Part shown: piece by piece, positions 30,990-43,107 of the stretch
Numbering within the stretch: position 1 is the stretch's first letter
How the letters are laid out: each line of letters starts with the position of its first letter
Source: Tetraselmis striata
Lineage: Eukaryota > Chlorophyta > Chlorodendrophyceae > Chlorodendrales > Chlorodendraceae
DNA length: 64,000 nt
Direction of reading: 5' to 3'
Assembly: GCA_006384855.1 (NCBI GenBank)
Contig: VCJN01002485.1
Location: 124,001-188,000 of the forward strand
The notes under the pieces: model-generated
The model's database searches: none
What the model was told of the DNA's origin: nothing
What the model saw: only the letters and a program-made list of their open reading frames with translations
Program-made: the position numbers and the translations under genes

Positions 30990-32052
30990 TTTGAAGTCGG
31001 GCGTGGGGGGAGGGGGTGCCTTTATCCAGTAGTTGCGCTTCCGTCCTTGTGTCCTGGTGTACGATACATATGTAGCCAAGAATGAGGTCCCCTCCCGTAT
31101 CTTGCAATGGTAATACATGTTGTGCATGCGGAGTAGTGCAGCCAACAAACTCGTTAATCATAATCAACAATCATAATAATCATTTTCGACCGCAGATAAA
31201 AGTGAAAACGACTTATGTCCGTCGATTTCACAAACCGCATTTCCTTTGATCCGTGGCCGGAGCAGCGGGGCGCCAAACACGACACTTCCCGCAGGAACCC
31301 GTACGACATTTTGCGATCCGAACACGGTACGAATAATCTGTCCGCGCGCGCCGCGCCTGCGCCACCGGGATCCGCGTCGCGCCGCCCACAATACCCGCCC
31401 AGCACTACGGGCAGCGAATCATGCGCCCATTAGCACACCCTCGCCCAGCCCACCAGCTCCCGCCCACCCCGTAGCCCTACCTCCAGCCCGCTTTGAGGAC
31501 ACAGGGCGATCATGGCTTGCTTGACGCGATCATGGCTTGCTTGAGGCGTGTATGTCCCGGGACGGCGGCCACGAAGTCCAACCTCGCGACTGCCCCCCCG
31601 ATTGACCACCCCCATCACAGAGTCGCGCGTTTTGCTGACACCATACGCCTTTAGGACCGAAATTGCTCGGATTAAAAGGCAGCTTAGCCAAAATAGAAAA
31701 CATAAACAATGTACGTTTTACCCTAGCTGGTCCGACGGAGCATGTGGCATCGTTGCGAAGTTTATGGTTTGGGCGGCGCTTAGATCGGTTGCTGCGGGGT
31801 CGCCACGGAGATCCCGCAGCACGCCGCATGTGCGGCCGAAGCGATCGCGACCCGCCCAACATCGCCGGATGAAGAGGTACTTCTACACGCGGTCGCGGTG
31901 TCGGTGGTTGACAGACTTGGGCTTGGCTAGAGGCTAGAGCATGGGCAATGGGCCATGCGATGTGCGCGTCGCGTTGACGCATGTGCACATTGTAGTAACG
32001 GCGCAAACCGCACATGGGATCTTATATTCGGGCAGTTTTCGCAATATCGTTC
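30990..32052 (+). repeat. Left arm of a 1.06-kb inverted repeat
   Basis: Mirrors 34984-36064 for about 1.06 kb (landmarks TTTTCGACCGCAGATAA, GACACCATACGCCTTTAG and GCTAGAGGCTAGAGCATGGG). Short CACTTCCCGC/GCGGGAAGTG ends inside each arm mark a smaller nested repeat. Frames within the arms are not conserved as protein except a short VHQDTRTEAQLLDK stretch near the outer end. Confidence 0.7.
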
Positions 32053-32814
32053 GGGCAGCGGAGCGCCAACGCGTCGCGGCCCGGTCAGCGCGGAGCCAAC
32101 GCGCCGTGGCCGGGGCAGCGCCGCGAAAACGCGCCGCAGGGTACGCAATAGGCGGTTCACATGGCAGTACGTAGGAAGCTGAGTATATATTTACCCGGAA
32201 CATGTTGCGTTATGATTCTAACCTATGACTTGCGTTATGACTTTAGCTAACTGGGGGGTGGAGGGCGGCATGCCCCCCCCCCCCCCGCCCGCCCCCCCTC
32301 AGGGGAGAGGGTGGTTCACTTTATGGGGATCGAGCCCCATTTCATATGTGCGCTTCCGGGCCGGCTCAGAATCCAGTGTGCCAGTTCCTTGACAATACTT
32401 ATCCAGCGCCTCTGCGCAGGCCGCCCAGGTGGCGGGGGCGGCTGAGGTGCCTGGCTGCATGGCGGCGCCCCTGCAGCCCGGCCTTGTGCCCTCAAACACA
32501 TCCATCGCATCGTCTGCGCCAGCGGCCTCCCACTGTCCCTCAAAAGAATGGCCGCCACAAGGGCACTAGGGAACTCTGGGTCCATGCATGCACGCTAGGA
32601 CTTGATGCGTGCCTCAAGTAATGACTGCCGCCCGTATGCCTGCTCCGTGTCAGTGGTGCCTTTGTCTTTGGCCACGCACTTCACGTCCCGCATGTGCATA
32701 TGACATAGAGCATGCATTCATATGATAGGAGCTTAGACGCAGTGCGTATGAGGGCAAGGTGGGGGGCGCGCGGTGCGCTCCATCTGGAGCTCTGAGTTGC
32801 GGGCAGTGCTGACC
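32053..32814. other. Region with poly-C tract, no clear gene
   Basis: Contains a C run at 32275-32286 and otherwise no supported gene. Confidence 0.3.
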
Positions 32815-34697
32815 CTAGCCGCCTCCTGTGCTTTAACTCGGCAAACCATATTGTGCAGGTTCAGTTAGTTTCATCATCCTATCAGGCAAGTACTTGATGC
32901 ACATCTACGCATAGGTCACCGAGCAGTTAAAGCCCTCCTCTTGCTGTTTATTCTTTATGTACTCGTTGACACGCTGGCACTCCTCACTGTCAGCAGGAGC
33001 GCCACACTCCTCGCGATCCCTCAGGTAGTGGATGACCGCTCCTTGCAGCATTAAGTCACATGACTGCCCTGCGATGTCAAACATATCCCTGCAGGAATTG
33101 CCGCGCAGGTCACGTACTCAGCAAACAACACTTCACTACAGCGGACCTGAGCTGGGTTACTCCTAGCAATAGCAACGAGGGGGGCTCACCCCAGGACCAG
33201 CACTGCCACAGTCTCCGCGAAGTGCGTGAAGTCCTCGCATGTCCAGTTGGCACACACCACGCCGCTAGTGCCGGCTGACGGCAGCATCGGCCGGACTGGC
33301 GTGCCAAAGTCACTAGTCAAGGCGACCGGCGCCATCCACATGTCCATCTTCTTCATCTTGGGCCGCATATCGTGTGAGGGCACACACATACAAGCAACGT
33401 CTCTTGCGGCAGGAACCACGGGCGGGCAGCAACAGCGATGTAAAAGATCACTAACCTTCAGGGTGCCGACATACTCCCAAAAGCCCTTGACTACCCCTAG
33501 CAGTAGTGCATGTGCTATCGGCAGGGGCCATGAGTTGACACAGCTTATGTACGGCAACCAACGCACAAATGGAGACATGCCTGAAGTGCCGGCTATCGTC
33601 TGCACGATGCGCCATGCGCCGGCTTCCACTGCCAAATACCGCACAACTGCGTTGCACAACTTCAGTTGGGCACCCCCGCAGTAGGCAATGCTGGGTTCAT
33701 AGTCATCGTTGGCAGTCTTTCCCTGCGCTTCGTCCATAACCACCATGTGCACGCCGTCTGTATAACCGTCGCAGCAAGAGGCGTCTGGACGGCAGACTCC
33801 AAAGTAGAACTTGTCTGCACCCAAAGCCATCCATGTATGATCGCCATCATCCAGACTAGTAATACGATATGTGCATGCATACACATAACGCATGCACAGT
33901 CATCCCTTTTTTTCTGAACCATGCCCTTTGTAATACTCTGTAGCAGACAATAGGAGCAGCCGTGCTACGATGCAGCCCCACCACGCTTCATAGCCTTGAA
34001 GCGTCCAAGCATGTCAGCAAAGAAGGCGGCAATGTACATTTGTAGTCCATTATCCCACATTGTGCATGTGAGTGGCAGCCAATCGCAAAAAGAATAAGTA
34101 TGCCGGCAGCAATCAATCGCATGCCAGCATGCCCACCTCATGTTGACAGTGGGTGCACACATGATGATGCAAGTCACGGCGCGCCTTTGACTTCTTGCCA
34201 TAGTTGTCAGTCACATGATACACATCTTGAGCAATAAGTGCGCCCTCCGCGCATTGCGTAGTTCTGGCAACTGCCGTGAGTGTCTCCTGCACATAATTAT
34301 ATGTCAATGTGCTTTGGTGCAAAGGGCCATGGGATGGTGATCAACACCTTCATGTTGCGCTTCTCCCCCCGATTTGATGATGGCATGTCTTGACACCTGC
34401 AGTAATAGGCCACACCGCACTACAGCAGGTCAAAACCACCCAACTGTAATTATACTGATATATCTCGCACCTATATAACAACACTGGGGTACGAGCCTAA
34501 TGTCAAATATCCAGCAAGAATATGCTTTGCTGTATATAGTGCAGCTCCACCCCATCTTCACATAAACCATACACCCCGTTGTCTTTGTGAGAAAACTGCC
34601 CGTTGGTAGCAGCATCCATGGCCTTGCATGCTTCAAAGTTCCAAAACCCATTGATAGTTTCATCTGCATGTGCCACGGCACATGGCTCATTCCTCAT
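32815..34697 (-). pseudogene. CACTA/EnSpm-like transposase gene, spliced, broken
   Basis: Minus-strand exons: 34697-34503 (MRNEPCAVAHADETINGFWN, ending DGVELHYIQQSIFLLDI), 34322-34113 (YGKKSKARRDLHHHVCTHCQ) and 33893 to about 33186. The last includes LPIAHALLLGVVKGFWEYVG and WTCEDFTHFAETVAVLVLG. After a GT-AG intron (about 33185-33080) comes FDIAGQSCDLMLQGAVIHYL, then VNEYIKNKQQEEGF and a stop at about 32912. The H-x-LLGVVK-x-x-W block and the WTCEDF...VLVLG helix resemble the Transposase_21/DUF4218 part of plant CACTA transposases (pattern recognition only). Catalytic acids could not be assigned. Confidence 0.45.
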
Positions 34698-34726
34698 CCC
34701 AAAAGAATGACAACACCTACAACGTG

Positions 34727-34880
34727 CGCAACACTTCCCGCGGTAACCCGTACGACATTTCGCGATCCGAATACGGTACGAATAATCTGTCCGCGCGCGG
34801 CGCGCCCCTGCGCCTCGGGATCCACGTCGCGCCGCCCGAAGTACCCACCCGGCACCGCGGGCGACGAATCATGCATCCAC
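34727..34880 (+). repeat. Extra short copy of the arm-end repeat
   Basis: CAACACTTCCCGCGGTAACC and the following 130 bp match part of the inverted arms (31273 onward). Another partial copy, inverted, lies at 36225-36335. The motif therefore behaves as an independent small element with CACTTCCCGC ends. Confidence 0.5.
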
Positions 34881-34983
34881 GGTTGTGGTTTGGCCCCACC
34901 AAGTACCATTGACAGCGCAGAGCGTAATTGAGTTATTGTGCATGTTGCACGAAGCACACAACACTTCCCGCGTTAACCCGTAA

Positions 34984-36064
34984 GATATTGCAAAAAACTA
35001 CTCGAATATGATGTCCGATATGCGGTTTGCGCCATTATAGTGTGCACCTGCGACAACGCGACGCGCACATCGCCTGGCCCATTGCCCATGCTCTAGCCTC
35101 TAGCAAGCCCACGACTGTCAACCACCGACACCGCGACCGCCCGTAGCGCCAGAAGTGCCTCTTCATGCGGCGATGGTGGGCGGATCGCGACTGCTACGGC
35201 CACGCAGGCGGCGTGCTGCGGGATCTCCGTGGCGACTCCGCAGCAACCGATATAAGCGCCGCCCAAACCATAAACTTCGCACCGATGGCACATGCTCCGT
35301 TGGACCAGCTAGGGTATAACGTACACTAATTTTGCCGTCTATGTTGAATAAACTGCCTTACTATTCGAGCGGTTTTGGCCCTAAAGGCGTATGGTGTCAG
35401 CAAAACGCGCGACTCTGTGGTGGTCAATCGGGGGACAGTCGCGAGGGTGGACCTCGCGGACGCCGTCCCGTGACATACACGCCTCATAAGCCAGCTATGA
35501 TCGCCCTACCTGTGTTCTCGAAGGGGGCAGGAGGTAGGGCTACGAGGTGGGCGGGAGCTGGTGGGCAAGACGGGGGTGTGCTAATCGATGCATGATTCGC
35601 CGCCCGCATTGCCTAGCGGGTATTGTGGGCGGCGCGACGCGGATCCTGCGGCGTATGGCGCGCCGCGCGCGGACAGATTAATCGTATCGCATTCGGATCG
35701 CGCGAAATGTCGTACGGGTATTGCGGGAAGTGTTGTGGTTGGCGCCCCGCTGCCCCGGCCGCGGCGCGTTGGCGCCCCGGCCGGTGCCCCAACCGCAGAT
35801 CAAAGGAAATGCGGTTTGTGAAATTGACGGACATGAGTCGATTTCACTCTTATCTGCGGTCGAAAATGAGTATTATGATTGTTGATTATCATTAAGGAGT
35901 TTTTGGCTGTACTACTCCGCAAGCACAACTTGAACCATCAGTGCAAGATAGGGGAGAGGGCATCATTCATGGCTACCCATGCATCGTACACCAGGACACA
36001 AGGACAAAAGCGCAACTACTGGATAAGGCACACCCCTCTCCCTCCCCCCATGCCTGACTCCAAA
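34984..36064 (-). repeat. Right arm of the 1.06-kb inverted repeat
   Basis: Inverted partner of 30990-32052, with indels. The outer boundary is near 36064 (TTTGGAGTCAGG on the minus strand). Confidence 0.7.
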
Positions 36065-36544
36065 GTATGGCGAGATTGTCGAAAGCTTGGGGAGTGGAAT
36101 TCGCGGTACGCTGCAGGGTTGGGAGCTCGGCTCCGCTGATGTTGTCGCCCAACGTTGCCTTCACGGCTGCATATACATTATTCAACCTGCCCTCCCTCAA
36201 TGCAAATCCGAAGCCCCCCCCCCCCCCCCCCCCCGATCCCGCGTCGCAAAGGCGCGGCGCGCGCGGACAGATTATTTGTACCGTATTCGGATCGCGAAAT
36301 GTATGTCGTACGGGTTATTGCGGGAAGTGTTGTGACGAAAGGGGGGGGGGGGGGGGGCATCACCTCACATACGTTAGTCTTACAAAAAAATTGCGGAGGC
36401 GTGGGGGGGCGCGGGTGGCGCAGTGACTCGGGTGCCAAGCGCGTCAGATTGCAGCGAGGGCAGCGGTCGTCGTAGCCATCAGGGCGTATCGATGCTCGTC
36501 GCACGGGCAACAGTGAACGCCATACCCCTTTATGCCCGGGACTT
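36065..36544. other. Spacer with poly-C and poly-G tracts
   Basis: A C tract at about 36215-36232 and a G tract at about 36341-36357 flank a partial copy of the CACTTCCCGC repeat. No gene. Confidence 0.45.
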
Positions 36545-36920
36545 GCGCTGCCGCGATGTAGCGTGGTAAACTGCCCGCGGGACTTGCAGCAATTCAGCCG
36601 GTTTGAGACCTATGGTACCGTTGGCCGTTGCGTCGTCACGGAGCTTGTGAGGCGTTTAAGTACAGTGTGGCGAAAGTCTCAACGGTTACGGTAGCCGCGC
36701 CAGGCGCGATGTGGATCCAATGTACTATGGGGGGGGTGGCACGACATGCTGCCGGTAGCATGTTACGGAACGCGGGCGAGTCATTGCGACTACCGAGCCT
36801 GGCAGATAAGATAACTGGCGATTCTACGGTCAATACGGTGATTACACGCCCATTCCATGGGGAAATCGCGATCACGGGCCATTGCAATATAATTACGAGA
36901 CAGTCCGGGAGGCTATTGTT
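36545..36920 (+). repeat. Family H repeat, copy 2
   Basis: Homologous to 27197-27575; ends just before YR element F. Confidence 0.6.
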
Positions 36921-36959
36921 GTAGCTCGCTCACCCCCTCCCCTCATACTCTACGGAGCT

Positions 36960-37645
36960 ACCCCGGCAAGCTTGCTCGTTTCGTCAAGTTCTGCCACGAC
37001 TCGGAGAACTTCAACCCGTCGGAGGCGACTACTGCTCAACAACACGTTCAACAAATGCAACGTTGTTGAACTGCACAACATTGACCCATCGATGCGGCCA
37101 GCCTTCACCTCAGCGCCGCGTGTCGCGGCTATTCATTTAACGCCGCCTACGTGGCGTCGCTTTGCGCGTGCCATTGCATGTCGATGTCGCTTGCTCTTTC
37201 GTTGAGCATGCCGATTTAATTGCGCCCCGAGTAAGAGTGCGACTTCCGGGCCCTAGTCGTCAACTTCAAGTTCTTCGCCCAGGGGCGTAATAGTGTGTCC
37301 CGCCGAGTGCGGGACATGCACGTCGACTCCTTCAACATTGCGCGGCATGCGTACCGCGAGAAGGGCCGCGCCGGCCGGCGCGGCCCCTACGACCCACGAG
37401 TCTTGCTCCTTCCGATGTCGGAGCACCCCCGTAGTGTCGCCTGTCTCATGCACCATTTCATCAACAACGTCTAGTCATCTACCCCCTTGGTCCCTGGTGC
37501 CTTGGCCGAGAATTATTGGCAATCATCCCAAGGGAGCAGTCCAAGCCGTGGACTGCCGCTACGATTTCGGATTGGCTTTCATCTACGGCCATTCGTCTTG
37601 TCGGTGCTGACCCCCTGCCGGCACTTCTTAGACCTCTCACAGCCT
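36960..37645 (+). pseudogene. Tyrosine recombinase core remains, element F
   Basis: Pieces FVKFCHDSENFN, VELHNIDPS, VRDMHVDSFNIARHAYREKG and RVLLLPMSEHPRSVACLMHH match YR of element B. A TAG after FINNV and frame breaks kill it. It stops at SHSLSK-like sequence (CTCACAGCCTTAGCAAA) where the unrelated middle begins. Confidence 0.65.
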
Positions 37646-39029
37646 TAGCAAATTGAAATTGATTACAACGTGCTAGTCTGCGGCTCTCCACCGCCCAGAC
37701 TGAGTTGTTGTAAGGGCCTGCCATCTCTAGCCATAGTAGGTAACACATACCGTGTAATTACAGCTCAAGCTTCCGACCATCCTCTTTCGTTTCCAAACCC
37801 CGCCTCCTTCCATCACGTGATCCGTGTTTGTGTTATTTTCGGACAACTACGGGTACCAATAGTCGCTAGTACGAGCGACTACCGCTAATTGGCATTACGG
37901 GGATTACGAATGCAATATTCGCCCCGCCCCCGGAAAGGTTTTCTTGTACGTTGGTAATGCACCGGCACCTTGCAATATGCGGTCGTCGTGTTGTGTCTTG
38001 GCTCCACCTGCCCCCATCGCTAAAATATTCCCGTAGGTCGCGACGCTGATCGCCCCACCACGCCGGTTACGGCGGTCCGCCGGCCTCGGCCGCGGTCCGC
38101 CGATGCTGCCTCCATCTCGCCCGCATGAGCTCTTGCGGTAGGATCCCCAAGGGGGTCTACAGGAGGAAAGGCGGGCACCAACCCCTCCACCCCCCGTGCG
38201 TGTGTTTTCGTTATGTGGTCTGCAGGCGGGTGATGCTCGCCCGCGCGCCGCTCGCCTCGCGGCGCACCTCATCGATGTATCCGCCCGTGCGGGGTCAGAC
38301 CAAGCTGACCGCCAGTTCACTCCTCCCGCTGCATAGCTACGGCTCCCTCAGGGCACTCCGGCTCTTGTATCTTGGCCCCTGAGTCGCTGCCATGCCGGGC
38401 CTCTCCGCCCCCGAACGCCCGCCCCGCCTTTAAGTGCCGGGCTCCTATCTCCTTGCGCTCCCCGCCCTCGCCCGTTCTCACGGGACGGCTGAGGGTTTCC
38501 TTGGTGTTCCGAGTGTCGGCCGCAGAGCGCCGCAGAACACTGTGTTGTACTAGGCCGGGATTTGAGTGATTCACAGGTATAACACGTACGGGTGGTGCGG
38601 GGGGGGGGGGGGGGGGACTAGATCTTCTGCGGGTCTGTCGCGGGTCGTACCGAGGTACGAGAACACGATTTTAGTTCGAACAGCCCTTGCGATTTGGCTG
38701 TCCCTGTCCGAGTCGTCGAGACCCCCCTCCCCATCCGTCAGCGAATCTCGGAGAGGCCGACGCAAGGCCGAGGTCGTACATGAAATATTTATAGCAGCCC
38801 CCCCGTACATGGTTGCTGCCCGGCGGCGCCAGCATGCGCTACCGGGACTACGAGTATTATTTGAAAAGGCTCCCCGGTCGCCGCAGGATCCAAGGACCCG
38901 CCACAACCCGCCACCCCGCCCAATCATCTGCCGCACCCAACCGGGCACGAGTCTTAGGGATTACCAACGCCCACCACGTGGAGGTGAGGGTGGTGCCGCC
39001 GCGGGTTTGCCGCACCCATCATCCTCCGT
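37646..39029. other. Unrelated stretch inside element F
   Basis: GC-rich sequence of about 1.4 kb with a G tract at about 38599-38616. No supported gene; frames have low complexity Arg/Gly/Pro content. CAGCCTTAGC at the left edge and CAGCCTTCGC at the right may be a target duplication of about 10 bp with one mismatch, or just the duplicated YR motif. Confidence 0.35.
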
Positions 39030-39335
39030 TCCTGATGGGCCGCTACCTGGTGGCGGGCGTCAGCCTTCGCAAGGGTGCAACTTCTGGTGCTAACCCCATC
39101 GGAGTCCCGCTGTCCCACGTCCGACACCAAGGCGCGTGGGCAACCAACTCCGACTCGTTCTGGACTACATCGACCCCAACGCTATCCCTTCACCAGGCGC
39201 GTGGCTCTTTTTCGGCCCCATCGGCCCCTTCGCCATTTTTAAGTTCAACAAGACTACGCAACATTGGGCCTTTTGGTGCCCCCTACGTGCCCGTGCGCTA
39301 CCCCGACCTCGTCAATCTGCCGCTCTTCCATGTAA
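39030..39335 (+). pseudogene. Tyrosine recombinase C-terminus, element F
   Basis: Encodes VSLRKGATSGANPIGVPLSH followed by QGAWATNSD, then DYIDPNAIPSPGAWLFFGPI in a shifted frame. The catalytic His before LRKG is lost. Confidence 0.65.
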
Positions 39336-39337
39336 AA

Positions 39338-39656
39338 CCATACTCACCTTGAAATGACCTAAACTAGTTCATGGGGTTTCCTTCTTTCGTAACCGCTTTT
39401 CCGGTGACATGTGCTGCTAAGTGGTATGGCTTCCTAGTTTTCCCGTCGCTACGCCCGTTCGTGTGCAACACGAGTAGACATTAATAAAGCAGCCGCAAGA
39501 GATGAGCTTGCCATCTTCAGTGTCGTTGTATAATACACGCCGCCCGCCTTGACTCCGTTTTCCCTCCACGCTTTCACTGAATTTCTCTGCCTGTTTCGGC
39601 TTTTGGCCGTATAAAACAGCTTTCACAACTTTTTGGCAAAACCAGACTCATCTTGA
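39338..39656 (+). repeat. B1-A2-B2 split direct repeats of element F
   Basis: B1 ends ...ACCTTGAAA at 39353. The A2 segment runs from TGACCTAAACTAG (about 39355) and carries the extra outer part seen in elements A and B. B2 has the TTGGCAAAACCAGACTC core. Confidence 0.65.
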
Positions 39657-39662
39657 AACGCC

Positions 39663-41990
39663 AACAACCCAACCGAAAGGGCCAGAACTCAGCCGGGGGA
39701 ACTCAGAATTGGGCTCTCTTACCTACCTTGGGGACTCGGCATTTTTATTTGTCTAAAGCCGGTATATTCACATTAAAAAGAGAAAACCAGGAGAGGAGAA
39801 AACATTCCGGGGTTTTTTCATCCGAAATGGCCGTTTAATACCGTATCGCGCATGTTCATCAGGATTCGTGTGTTCACATTTGAAAACCCGGAAGTAAAGG
39901 CGGATCGCTTGCAACGGCAGTCCTTGGCACCAGTTGCCGACATTGCTTAGCCAAAGCGTACAACGTGCCCGCCCAATGCGCCTCTATACCATACATCTCG
40001 CTATGCTTGGCAGAGGAGGGGGGCGCTTGACGTTGCGCCATCGATGATTGCTATTAATGGGCGCGACCAAAACAACGAGAACGATGCTATCTGCATGGCA
40101 CTCCTTGTCGCGATAGATAGAAGCGACGGATGCGACGGATAGAAACCCGTCCTCTCATCTCGTGCGTTGTGTGGACGACGCCCACGCTTGCGGGGAGGAG
40201 TGGGGGCGCGGAGGTCCGGCTTCCCCTTCCCATCCTGGGGGCTCTAGTCAGCAGTCGGCGAGCGCCCATGATCCCCGACCACCATCTGCGAGGGTTGCAC
40301 GGGTACTTGATGTAGCGTCATCTGCCATGCTCGACATGCGCCAGCCGCACGGGGCGGGCGTGGGCGGGCTTCTGCGGCCCGCGAAGTACGGCCGCCATAC
40401 ATTGCGAGCGGTTTTCTCGCCAAGCTGACGATGGAGACAATGAGATGGAGACAAGGTCCGTTTCGCGATATATAGTAAACATGTGTCGGTTTTTTCTCTA
40501 GACATCATTGTTCCCGGGGGCAAGAAAAGAAACCACCATTTTCTATCGCATAGAAAACCTTCATTATAGAAACTTAATGTGAATACGATAGGCCGCAGCA
40601 AGTACTGGTAGAGCAGAAAGCATCCGCTTTCTATTGCGTTAGCAATGAAGCAAGGGCCTCATAGTTTCGCAAAAAAGGCGTTCGATCATGTACCACGACT
40701 TGCAACATGTGCATACAGCTCTCCCGCCTAACGAAACGGCCATCACCACGGGCGCCATAGCGCGATGTAGACCGATGTACCCGCCGTTGCGATGTTACTC
40801 CGGGGGTAAGAGTAAAGTTTGCCCTGGGACATCGGCCAAAGCCGCCCCAGCAAGGCCAGCAATTGACAACTTGCGCCAACTTACTGCAGTCGTAGGTCTG
40901 CCATAGCCCGTAGACCATTGCCTCATTCGAACCCCAAAGGGCTAATGCATCAACCGGGTAAACCCATGACACGCCGGGTCGATATTGCCGAAAATACATC
41001 TACCAGGAATCGATATAGGTTCCTCTCGCATACGAGACGACCGCTGAACCGAGCGGACAAGTGATATACGGGGGTAGTTCGACAATCTATTACTCCAGGG
41101 GTAGCTCCAGGTGGGGTTTTAGGGGAAGTGTTACGCATGGGGTTATTTTCGGACGGTGTTCCGCCACGTGGACAAGCTACGTCCAGCTTTATCTGCCCGT
41201 CACATGCGGAAGCGACCTATGCAAGTCGACGACGAGACCCTGCCAGGCACCGTGCGAGCAAGCGGCGACGAGGACAACGAGAGTGTCCACTCGACTACAG
41301 ACGTCCTCTTGGACACATGGCCAAGCGAGCGAGGACGATGGCCAGGGAAAGCACTTTGCGGGTGCCAGGGGAAGCACCGTGGACACAGATGCCGCCAAGA
41401 TGTGGTAGAAGCTGCACGAAGCGCACGGCAAGGAGGTCGCCCGTAAGATTGTCAAGAACTCCTCCTCACATATAATGAGCATGAAGAAGGATGTCACCGG
41501 CACCACGCTGGTGTGATGTGACGTTATTGCGCCCTGGCATGACGGCTGCGACAGTCTCAACATGGTAGAGACTCAAAGACAAACAAAGGTGGTGTGTAGT
41601 GGTGGTGCAAGGGTGAGAGGCTATACATTTTTTTGACGATACAAAGATATTGGTTACCAGGTTGTCACCACCCGCTGCTATACATACTATTGTGGGCGTC
41701 AGCACTGGTCGTCAGACCAAGCCGACATATAGCAGCACACTCACTGCAAGGAGCGTCACCTTGGTGAGACGAACAGAAGACCTTACGTCAGCCTAGTCAT
41801 CGTATGGCATTGTATGTTTAATTTATAGATTATAACAATACTGGCTGATGATCATCGGCAGCCTCGGGTACGGAATATCCCCGAGGTACAGCACTACTGC
41901 GCGCGGCGCGCGCACACTAGTACTGGTATTATGCCAAATGGAGCTCAGGAAAAGTTACAAAACGTTGTAACTATCACACAGCCATCAAAC
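39663..41990. other. No confident gene
   Basis: Several frames exist but none is supported by motif or repeat copy. A plus-strand stretch at about 41390-41515 reads TVDTDAAKMW then KLHEAHGKEVARKIVKNSSS with one stop between, which could be a decayed or mis-sequenced exon. Confidence 0.3.
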
Positions 41991-42089
41991 GTTTGACATG
42001 CCATGCAGCCATAGCACGCAGCCGCTGTGGCACACCATCATGCCACCTCATGCTTGATTTGGCTCATGATATGGCGCTTGCCTTCACTC

Positions 42090-42225
42090 AGCCAATGCGC
42101 GAGGGAGACATCACTGGTATGGCTCGCAAAGCTTCAATATCGACAACAACGATGAATTCATCCGCCTGCACTTTGATATCCGTGTGTCTGACAACCCATA
42201 TGCTTGTTACACCATAAGTCATCCA
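42090..42225 (+). pseudogene. Short coding-like stretch, unknown protein
   Basis: Frame YGSQSFNIDNNDEFIRLHFD followed by IRVSDNPYACYTIS has the look of a real exon, ending in a TAA or splice region. No start or other exons were found. Function unknown. Confidence 0.25.
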
Positions 42226-42707
42226 TCAATTAATTCCACACTAAATGTGCTTCGGGTCTATAATGCAGTGCAAATAGGCAGCAGAGCGCTTGAATGCGTA
42301 TTAACACTACCAACGATTATCATTCACAACAACGGAGTATGCTGCCATGAAAAGCCCCTACACAACACAATATCCCCCTTCCCTTTCCACTATCACTTTA
42401 GAGGCACCAAACACATAATACCTGCGCGCGCTCTAGGGGATATAAATAGTGTAAAAGACACATGCACACGCAAGCGCACACAACTCTCAAAGACTTGAAA
42501 CTTCTTATAAGAGTCCAAGAAACTGCCCTCCGCATCCCAGAGTGAGTATACATGTCGTGATATGATGCAGTTATCGTTTGGTGCGAGCTACGCTCCTCTC
42601 CGCAAATTGTGTACCCAGGAGGTTTCTGAATCCGTGATCTCGTACCAATATTCGTGTCAAGCAAATGACCAAGAGACCGCCTCCAGCTAACTAGGTTCTT
42701 GCGTAAC

Positions 42708-43107
42708 CTACGCCCCAAGAAACAAATCCACCACAAACATGTCAGCAGCCTTGATACCCCCTAACTGGCGCACCGCTTTGTGCGTATACCCTGCATGAAT
42801 AGGCGCATAAAGACAGTGTTGGCTCCTACCATTCCATTCCATCGACTTGACAATGTGGTTCGGGACCGCAGTGGGGCGCATAGGTAGGTTGGTAATGGGC
42901 GAGACGCCATGAATGCTCAAGTGAGCTTTAATGGCTGCCCGCTCATACGTGAAGCTGTCCTTCTCAAACACGGGGTCCTCCATCAGCTCACACGTGATCG
43001 GGCTCCCACAAGTCACTTCTCCATGCCCGAGGTTTTCGGGCCATGCAAAGGTAGCGGCAGGCCTAGCGTCCTTGAGCTCCATGAGTTGCGGTACAACCTC
43101 CTCCAAC
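42708..43107 (-). CDS. U-box exon of the kinase-U-box gene
   Basis: After the acceptor TCAAG the exon reads [18 protein letters not shown], closing the kinase fold. It then gives the U-box: [40 protein letters not shown] and [12 protein letters not shown]. The P-I-T-x-E-L-M-x-D-P-V and P-N-H signatures are diagnostic of U-boxes. About 45 extra residues follow. A TGTAA at 42208-42214 on the minus strand could be the poly(A) signal, giving a 3' UTR of about 500 nt. Confidence 0.85.

Larger units (their letters stand above)
36960..39662 (+). mobile_element. YR element F, plus strand, 5' truncated
   Basis: The left part (36960-37645) holds YR core sequence and the right part (39030-39662) the YR end and the 3' repeats B1 (39338-39357), A2 (39358-39625) and B2 (39628-39656, with the TTGGCAAAACCAGACTC core). 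The middle 37646-39029 is unrelated and probably a later insertion. The A1, gag and YR N-terminus are missing. Confidence 0.65.

Noticed and set aside
37646..39029. Defined transposon inside element F
   Set aside because: Neither inverted nor direct terminal repeats were found, and the possible 10-bp duplication overlaps a conserved YR motif.
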